Shown one piece after another: positions 4,683 through 9,175 of a stretch of DNA of 9,175 bases. Origin of the DNA: Alphaproteobacteria bacterium (GTDB taxonomy: Bacteria > Pseudomonadota > Alphaproteobacteria > Rhodobacterales > Rhodobacteraceae); the NCBI GenBank assembly GCA_024277955.1, contig JAJRUE010000285.1, positions 1 to 9,175 of the forward strand, given 5' to 3'. The position numbers were made by a program, and so were the translations under genes. The notes under the pieces are model-generated. The model did not search any database and was not told the origin of the DNA. It worked only from the letters and a program-made list of their open reading frames with translations. Numbering within the stretch: position 1 is the first letter of the stretch; each line of letters begins with the position of its first letter.

Positions 4683-7669
4683 TGCTGTTCCGGGATCAGG
4701 ATCTCGCGCTTGCCCACATGGTTGGCCGGCGACACGAGGCCCGCGTCCTCCATCTGTTCGACCAGGCGCGCGGCCTTGTTGTAGCCGATCGCCAGCTTGC
4801 GCTGGATGTAAGAGGTGGAACATTTGCGGTCCTGCGCGACGATCGCGACCGCCTGGTCATACAGCGCGTCTTCGCCCGTGGTATTGCCGCCAAGCCCCAG
4901 CACCAGGTCCAGTTCGCTTTCCTTTTCGCTGTCCGGCCCCTCGACCACGCCGCCGACATATTCCGGCGGGCCGTAGGACTTGAGATGGTTGACGATTTCC
5001 TCGACCTCTTCGTCGCTGACAAAGGGGCCGTGCACGCGGGTGATCTTGGCCCCGCCCGCCATGTACAGCATGTCGCCCATGCCCAGCAGCTGTTCGGCGC
5101 CCTGTTCGCCAAGGATGGTGCGGCTGTCCACCTTGCTGGTCACCTGAAAGCTGATCCGGGTGGGGAAGTTGGCCTTGATGGTGCCGGTGATCACATCGAC
5201 GCTGGGGCGCTGAGTCGCCATGATCAGGTGAATGCCCGAGGCCCGCGCCATCTGGGCAAGCCTTTGAATACATGCCTCGATTTCCTTGCCGGCGACCATC
5301 ATCAGGTCGGCCATCTCATCGACGATAACCACGATATAGGGCAGCTTTTCGGGCTGGAATTCTTCGGTCTCGAACACCGGATCGCCGGTCTCGTCGTCAA
5401 ACCCGGTCTGCACCGTGCGGCTGAACAACTCGTTCTTGTTCAGCGCCTCTTGCACCCGGCCGTTGTAGCCTTCGATGTTGCGCACGCCCATCTTGGACAT
5501 CTTGCGATAGCGTTCTTCCATCTCGGCCACCACCCACTTCAGGGCGACAACCGCCTTTTTCGGGTCGGTCACCACCGGCGACAGAAGATGCGGAATGCCG
5601 TCGTAGACGCTGAGTTCCAACATCTTGGGGTCGATCATGATCAGCCGGCATTCTTCGGGCGTCAGTTTGTAGAGCAGGCTGAGGATCATGGTGTTGATCG
5701 CCACCGATTTGCCCGACCCGGTGGTGCCGGCGATCAGCAAATGCGGCATCTTGGCCAGGCTGGCCACCACCGGTTCGCCGCCGATCCCCTTGCCCAGCGC
5801 CAAGGGCAGTTTCATGTTGCTGTCGCCAAAATCGCGGCTGGACAGGATTTCGCGCAGCATCACCTTTTCGCGGTGCTCGTTGGGCAGTTCGATGCCGATC
5901 ACCGAACGCCCCGGCACGGTGGACACCCGCGCCGAAAGCGCCGACATGGATCGCGCGATGTCGTCGGACAGCCCGATCACCCTGCTGGCCTTGAGCCCCG
6001 GCGCCGGTTCGAGTTCATACATCGTCACCACCGGCCCCGGGCGCACCGAAACGATTTCGCCCTTGACCCCGTAGTCATCCAGCACGTTTTCCAGCATCCG
6101 GGCGTTTTCTTCCAGCGCCTCGTCGGAAAGCTGCAGCCGCTCGATCCCGTCCGGGCTGGCCAGCAGGCCAAGCGGCGGGATGTCGTATTCGGCCGCGGTT
6201 TCTTCGAACTGCAGCGCCGGCTGGGCTTCGGCGCGGGCGCGTCTGGACGGCTGCACCGGCTTTTTCGGCGGGTGCTGCACGACCTTCCTGGCCGCCTGCG
6301 CGGCGGGCGCAACCGGCTGGGCGCTGTAGCCTGCCGGGGCCGCGTCAAACGCCTGGGGTTCGGGCGCGGCGGCGGCGGCGGCGGTGGCGGCCGGGTCGTC
6401 CAACGGCAAGTCGTGGGCGCGGGCGACTTCCTGCGCGGCGGCGGGGTTCATCACCGCGCCCTGCAGGATCATCGGGCGCGGGCCGCGCGGGTGGCTGGCG
6501 CGCAACGGCGGTTCGGCCTTGGCCGCTTCGGCCTGCTGCTGGCGCTGGGCCACGCGATTGCGCACGATCTGGGCGATCTTGGCGCGGATTTCCGGGTTGT
6601 GCATGTCTTCGCCGGTGTAAAGTTCCGGCTCGGCCTCGGATTCGGCGGCGGGCTGACTGTTGCGCTTCAACAGGCCCGGCAGCTTGGCCAGAATGCCGGT
6701 CTTTTGCGCCGGTTGCGCAGCCTCGGCGGGCGCGGTTTCCGGCACGGTTTCAACAAGAGATTCGGTCGCGCGTTCGGTCGCCACACGCGGTTCAGCGCGC
6801 AGCGTGGGTTCGGCGCGGCGCACCACCGGCTGGGACGGCGGATGCGACAGGCGCGCGGCCATCGCCGAGGCGTCTTCGATGTCGCGCGCTGCAAGCTCGG
6901 CCTCGCGCGCGGCTTCTTCGCGGGCAAGGGCGCGCATTTGGGCGCGTTCCTGGCGGCGCAACCGCCGGCGCTGCAAGCCGCCGACGATCAGCGCCCGCAG
7001 CCCATGCGCTGTGCCGCTGGCGCCCAGCCCGAGCGCGCGCGCGATCATCACGTAGATCATGATGATCCCAAGCAGCAGGAACCGGCCAAACCGCGCAACC
7101 TCAACGCGCGTGGCCCCCAGCACGAAGGCCGCCATCGCCACCATGCCGGCGGCCATCGCCAGCGACATCACCTTGAGGCCCAGCGTCGCCTTGACCGGGA
7201 TCACCCCCAGGACCGCGCCCAGAACCGTGTCTCCGAACAACCCGCCAAGGCCAAAGGAATGACCCCACCCGGGGCCGGGCACATGGGTCGAGGCATAGAC
7301 CGACGCCAGCGCCACCGCGATCGGGGCGAAGATCATCCGCGACAGCGCCCGTTCTTCGCCGAAATGGGCGACAAAACGTACGCCCCAGACCGCCAGGACC
7401 AGCGCCACCGCCCAGGATCCGAGCCCGGCGATCACGATCATGGGCGACGCGATCGACGCCCCGAACCGGCCCAGCAGGTTGTTTGCCGGTTCGTCGGTCG
7501 CCGACAGCCAGCTTGGGTCGTCGGGGCTGTAGGACCACAGGATCAGCGCCACCAGAATCGCCAGAACGATCAGCCCAAACCCCAGCAATTCCTTGCCGCG
7601 CCGTTCGATCAGCGCCTGGGTGTTGCTGTCAAACAGCGGGTCGCGTTGTCTTGCCTGGTAAGATGCCAT
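4679..7669 (-). CDS. ftsK: DNA translocase FtsK
   Basis: A 996-residue FtsK/SpoIIIE-family septal DNA pump that moves chromosome ends and dimers clear of the division septum. The N-terminal part has membrane segments at about 28-47, 73-101, 112-128, 164-186 and 194-213. A basic, charged stretch (about 233-262) leads into an Ala/Pro/Gln-rich linker to about residue 490, including a six-alanine run. The motor follows: Walker A GTTGSGKS at 648-655, Walker B IVVIVDE with D784-E785, then ATQRPSVDVITGTIKANFPT and LGMGDMLYMAGG. The last 64 residues (933-996) are the winged-helix gamma domain that reads polar KOPS DNA sites and contacts XerD. ATG 7669 has GAGGA 9 bases upstream, overlapping the TGA of the aminotransferase gene 12 bases before, so the two are probably co-transcribed and coupled. 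All motor motifs are intact and length is normal for alphaproteobacterial FtsK. Confidence 0.97.
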   Translation of the reverse strand: MASYQARQRDPLFDSNTQALIERRGKELLGFGLIVLAILVALILWSYSPDDPSWLSATDEPANNLLGRFGASIASPMIVIAGLGSWAVALVLAVWGVRFVAHFGEERALSRMIFAPIAVALASVYASTHVPGPGWGHSFGLGGLFGDTVLGAVLGVIPVKATLGLKVMSLAMAAGMVAMAAFVLGATRVEVARFGRFLLLGIIMIYVMIARALGLGASGTAHGLRALIVGGLQRRRLRRQERAQMRALAREEAAREAELAARDIEDASAMAARLSHPPSQPVVRRAEPTLRAEPRVATERATESLVETVPETAPAEAAQPAQKTGILAKLPGLLKRNSQPAAESEAEPELYTGEDMHNPEIRAKIAQIVRNRVAQRQQQAEAAKAEPPLRASHPRGPRPMILQGAVMNPAAAQEVARAHDLPLDDPAATAAAAAAPEPQAFDAAPAGYSAQPVAPAAQAARKVVQHPPKKPVQPSRRARAEAQPALQFEETAAEYDIPPLGLLASPDGIERLQLSDEALEENARMLENVLDDYGVKGEIVSVRPGPVVTMYELEPAPGLKASRVIGLSDDIARSMSALSARVSTVPGRSVIGIELPNEHREKVMLREILSSRDFGDSNMKLPLALGKGIGGEPVVASLAKMPHLLIAGTTGSGKSVAINTMILSLLYKLTPEECRLIMIDPKMLELSVYDGIPHLLSPVVTDPKKAVVALKWVVAEMEERYRKMSKMGVRNIEGYNGRVQEALNKNELFSRTVQTGFDDETGDPVFETEEFQPEKLPYIVVIVDEMADLMMVAGKEIEACIQRLAQMARASGIHLIMATQRPSVDVITGTIKANFPTRISFQVTSKVDSRTILGEQGAEQLLGMGDMLYMAGGAKITRVHGPFVSDEEVEEIVNHLKSYGPPEYVGGVVEGPDSEKESELDLVLGLGGNTTGEDALYDQAVAIVAQDRKCSTSYIQRKLAIGYNKAARLVEQMEDAGLVSPANHVGKREILIPEQQ
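6367..6390. repeat. CGG trinucleotide tract inside the ftsK linker
   Basis: Six perfect CGG units (6367-6384), then TGG and another CGG, on the + strand. On the coding (-) strand this gives GCC codons for the alanine run in the disordered FtsK linker, near residues 425-434. Such tracts change length easily by slippage, and a change of whole units would keep the frame. Confidence 0.8.
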
Positions 7670-7681
7670 CTGTATTCGTCC

Positions 7682-8866
7682 TCAACCGTAAAGGCAGTCG
7701 CGTAGCCGGATCAGCCCGCGCTGCAGTTCTTCTTTCGGGGCGACCATCGCCGCCCGGATGTAATTCGTGCCGGGGTTTTCGCCGTCTGCATCGCGGCCCA
7801 GGTAGGCGCCCGGCAGCACCCGCACCCCGGTTTCGCGCCATGCCTTGAGCGCCGCCGCTTCGCCATCCGCCACCGGCAGCCACAGGAAAAACCCGGCCTC
7901 GGGCGGGCGGTAGCCGGTAACGCCTGCAAAGATCTCGTCGGCCAGCGCGTATTTTTCCCGGTAAAGCGCGCGGTTTTCCTGCACATGGGTTTCATCGGCC
8001 CAGGCCGCCTGCGCCGCGCGTTGCAACGGCAGAGGCAGCGGCGCACCGGCATAGGCGCGCAGCTGCTTGATGCGGGCGATGCCCTGCGCCCCGCCGGCAA
8101 CAAAGCCCGACCGCAGCCCCGGCAGGTTCGACCGTTTCGACAGCGAATGGAACACCAGGACACGTTCCGGATCGGCCCCGGTCTGCGCGGCGATCTGCAA
8201 AAAGCCCGGCGGCGGCGCGTCGCGCCAGATTTCGCTGTAGCATTCGTCGGCGAAAATCCGGAAATCGTGCTTTTCGGCCAGCGCCAGCAGGTCGGCGATA
8301 TAGCCGGCGTCGGCCACCGCCCCTTGCGGGTTCGAAGGCGAACAGATGTAGGCGATCTCGACGCGATCCAGCAGCGCCGGGTCGAGCGCTGTGTAATCGG
8401 GCAGAAAGCCGGTTTCGGCAGTGGCCGGCACAAAGACCGGCTCCGCCGCCGCCGCCAGCGCCGCCACCGCATAGACCTGGTAGAACGGGTTGGGCACCAG
8501 CACCGCCGGACGCGCGCCCCTGGCGCTGCGTTCGGGGCAAAGCGCGAGGGCTGCGTTGAACAGCCCTTCGCGGGTGCCGTTCAGCGCCATGATCTGCGTC
8601 GCCGCCGCGACAGAGACCCCATAGCGGCCCTCGAGCCAGCGGGCAATTTCGGCCAGCAATTCGGGGGCGCCGTCATTGGGCGGGTATTGGCCGAAACCGG
8701 CCTGGGTCTGCACGATCTGGTCGATGATCCAAGGCGGAAAGGCGTGTTTGGGTTCGCCGATCGACATATGCACGACCTCGCCGCCCGGCGCATGCGCGTC
8801 GAGCAGCTTCCGCAGGCGCGGAAACGCATATTCTGGCAGGTTCGAAAACCGCTCGGGGAACACCAT
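7682..8866 (-). CDS. PLP-dependent class I/II aminotransferase, DapC-like
   Basis: A 394-residue fold-type I aminotransferase, complete and cytoplasmic. Active-site residues are visible: N179 in SPSNPQG, D207 and Y210 in FADECYSEIW (PLP ring nitrogen and O3'), K244 in SLSKRSNLPG (Schiff-base lysine), R252, and R371 in NYIRAAMV (substrate carboxylate). YPPNDGAPEL at 61-70 is the usual substrate-side loop. The overall layout, with an N-terminal SNLPEYAFPRLRKLL, resembles succinyldiaminopimelate aminotransferases (DapC) of the lysine/diaminopimelate pathway, but related enzymes act on aspartate or other amino acids, so the substrate is inferred. ATG 8866 has AGAGG 5 bases upstream. The gene heads the cluster aminotransferase-ftsK-lolA; its stop overlaps the ftsK ribosome binding site. 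If it is DapC, it would supply diaminopimelate for peptidoglycan alongside division genes. Confidence 0.9.
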   Translation of the reverse strand: MVFPERFSNLPEYAFPRLRKLLDAHAPGGEVVHMSIGEPKHAFPPWIIDQIVQTQAGFGQYPPNDGAPELLAEIARWLEGRYGVSVAAATQIMALNGTREGLFNAALALCPERSARGARPAVLVPNPFYQVYAVAALAAAAEPVFVPATAETGFLPDYTALDPALLDRVEIAYICSPSNPQGAVADAGYIADLLALAEKHDFRIFADECYSEIWRDAPPPGFLQIAAQTGADPERVLVFHSLSKRSNLPGLRSGFVAGGAQGIARIKQLRAYAGAPLPLPLQRAAQAAWADETHVQENRALYREKYALADEIFAGVTGYRPPEAGFFLWLPVADGEAAALKAWRETGVRVLPGAYLGRDADGENPGTNYIRAAMVAPKEELQRGLIRLRDCLYG

Positions 8867-8982
8867 GTCTGCCTCTGTTTCGGGGTCGTAGCGCCCCGTT
8901 TTGTCAAAGGTTAGCGAACCGGGCCGGTTTGGTCCAGAAAAACGCTGCGAAAATCGGTGCTTGGGCGTGGCGGTTGTTGCTT
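8867..8982 (-). promoter_or_regulatory. Leader region of the aminotransferase-ftsK-lolA cluster with two inverted repeats
   Basis: This 116-base spacer follows the amidase stop. On the - strand it contains a perfect TTGACA (8907-8902) but no AT-rich -10 box at the right distance, so no promoter can be fixed. A 5-bp GC hairpin, CGGGG/CCCCG (8881-8898), ends 4 bases before the aminotransferase ribosome binding site at 8872-8876 and might affect its use. A 13-base symmetric element AACCGG-G-CCGGTT (8917-8929) lies just upstream of TTGACA and could be an operator. All of these are short and may be chance. Confidence 0.3.
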
Positions 8983-9175
8983 TTAGGCCAATGCCGCCTC
9001 TGCCGCCGCGCCAAGGCGCAGGATGCGTTCTTCTCTGCCCGGCTCCATCAGCAGGCTGATCCCGGTCGACGGCACCCCGGTGGGCAGCGTCAGCCCGGTG
9101 CAGCCAAACAGGTTGCCGATCCGGGTGTTGCGCAGCGCCAGCAGGTTTTCGGTGACATAGTAATCTTCGTCCGCA
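8983..9175 (-). CDS. Amidase signature family enzyme, C-terminal end (partial)
   Basis: The last 63 codons and a TAA stop of a gene that continues beyond the window. The tail contains NTRIGNLFGCTGLTLPTGVP, typical of the end of amidase-signature enzymes, where a flat hydrophobic FxGxPALTLPxG-type segment follows the catalytic core, then a Gly-Ile-Ser strand and a final helix ending LGAAAEAALA. The catalytic Ser-cisSer-Lys triad lies upstream, outside the window, so activity cannot be judged. Relatives hydrolyse amide bonds in small substrates (for example aliphatic amides, indole-acetamide, allophanate) or form the GatA subunit of tRNA amidotransferase. The ending is not diagnostic for one of these. 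The gene is on the same strand as the aminotransferase, 116 bases upstream of it, and could be co-transcribed, as no clear terminator lies between. Confidence 0.85.
   Translation of the reverse strand, partial: ADEDYYVTENLLALRNTRIGNLFGCTGLTLPTGVPSTGISLLMEPGREERILRLGAAAEAALA

Noticed and set aside
4682..7705. 1007-codon open frame on the + strand, antisense to ftsK
   Set aside because: It mirrors the whole of ftsK; the translation is His/Arg/Gly-rich with no domain, as expected from the antisense of a GC-rich gene with few stop codons. ftsK itself has every family motif.
7985..8914. 309-codon open frame on the + strand, antisense to the aminotransferase
   Set aside because: Arg/Gln-rich shadow translation; the opposite strand carries a complete aminotransferase active site.

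Overview
This is a GC-rich window with compact gene spacing. Its protein set (short HspQ, a small SLT-domain lipoprotein, FtsK with a long Ala/Pro linker, a gene order aminotransferase-ftsK-lolA) suggests an alphaproteobacterium, probably of the Rhodobacteraceae/Roseobacter kind. That placement is inferred from protein style and gene order only; there is no rRNA gene here to confirm it. Most of the window reads as ordinary chromosome: I see no insertion sequence, prophage gene, CRISPR array, tRNA or rRNA.

Left end, + strand (1-561): the last codons of a gene that may encode an STAS-type anti-sigma-factor antagonist, then a clear RsbW/SpoIIAB-like ATP-binding anti-sigma/serine kinase with a GTG start. 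Together they look like part of a partner-switching regulatory module. A gene-free stretch of about 430 bases follows, holding a 2 x 10 bp tandem repeat, a perfect 13-bp inverted repeat and a plausible promoter. It leads into a 525-residue gamma-glutamyltransferase-family N-terminal-nucleophile hydrolase (997-2574, +).

Middle (2575-3999): ggt converges on hspQ (-), with a strong GNRA-loop hairpin between them. hspQ diverges from a small lytic-transglycosylase lipoprotein gene (+), and candidate promoters for both lie in the shared 335-bp spacer. The lipoprotein gene converges on lolA with only 36 bases between the stops.

Right half, - strand (3997-8866): a three-gene cluster in transcription order aminotransferase (DapC-like) -> ftsK -> lolA. 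The aminotransferase stop codon overlaps the ftsK ribosome binding site. ftsK and lolA are bridged by a 28-codon mini-ORF that overlaps the ftsK stop and the lolA start by ATGA at both ends, which suggests translational coupling. The functions fit envelope growth and division: a possible diaminopimelate-pathway aminotransferase, the septal DNA translocase, and the periplasmic lipoprotein chaperone. The window ends inside an amidase-signature enzyme gene (-), upstream of the aminotransferase.

I found no convincing new multi-gene system. The items most worth a second look are the double-ATGA mini-ORF between ftsK and lolA, the 13-bp inverted repeat upstream of ggt, and the altered glutamyl-binding residues of the GGT-family enzyme.
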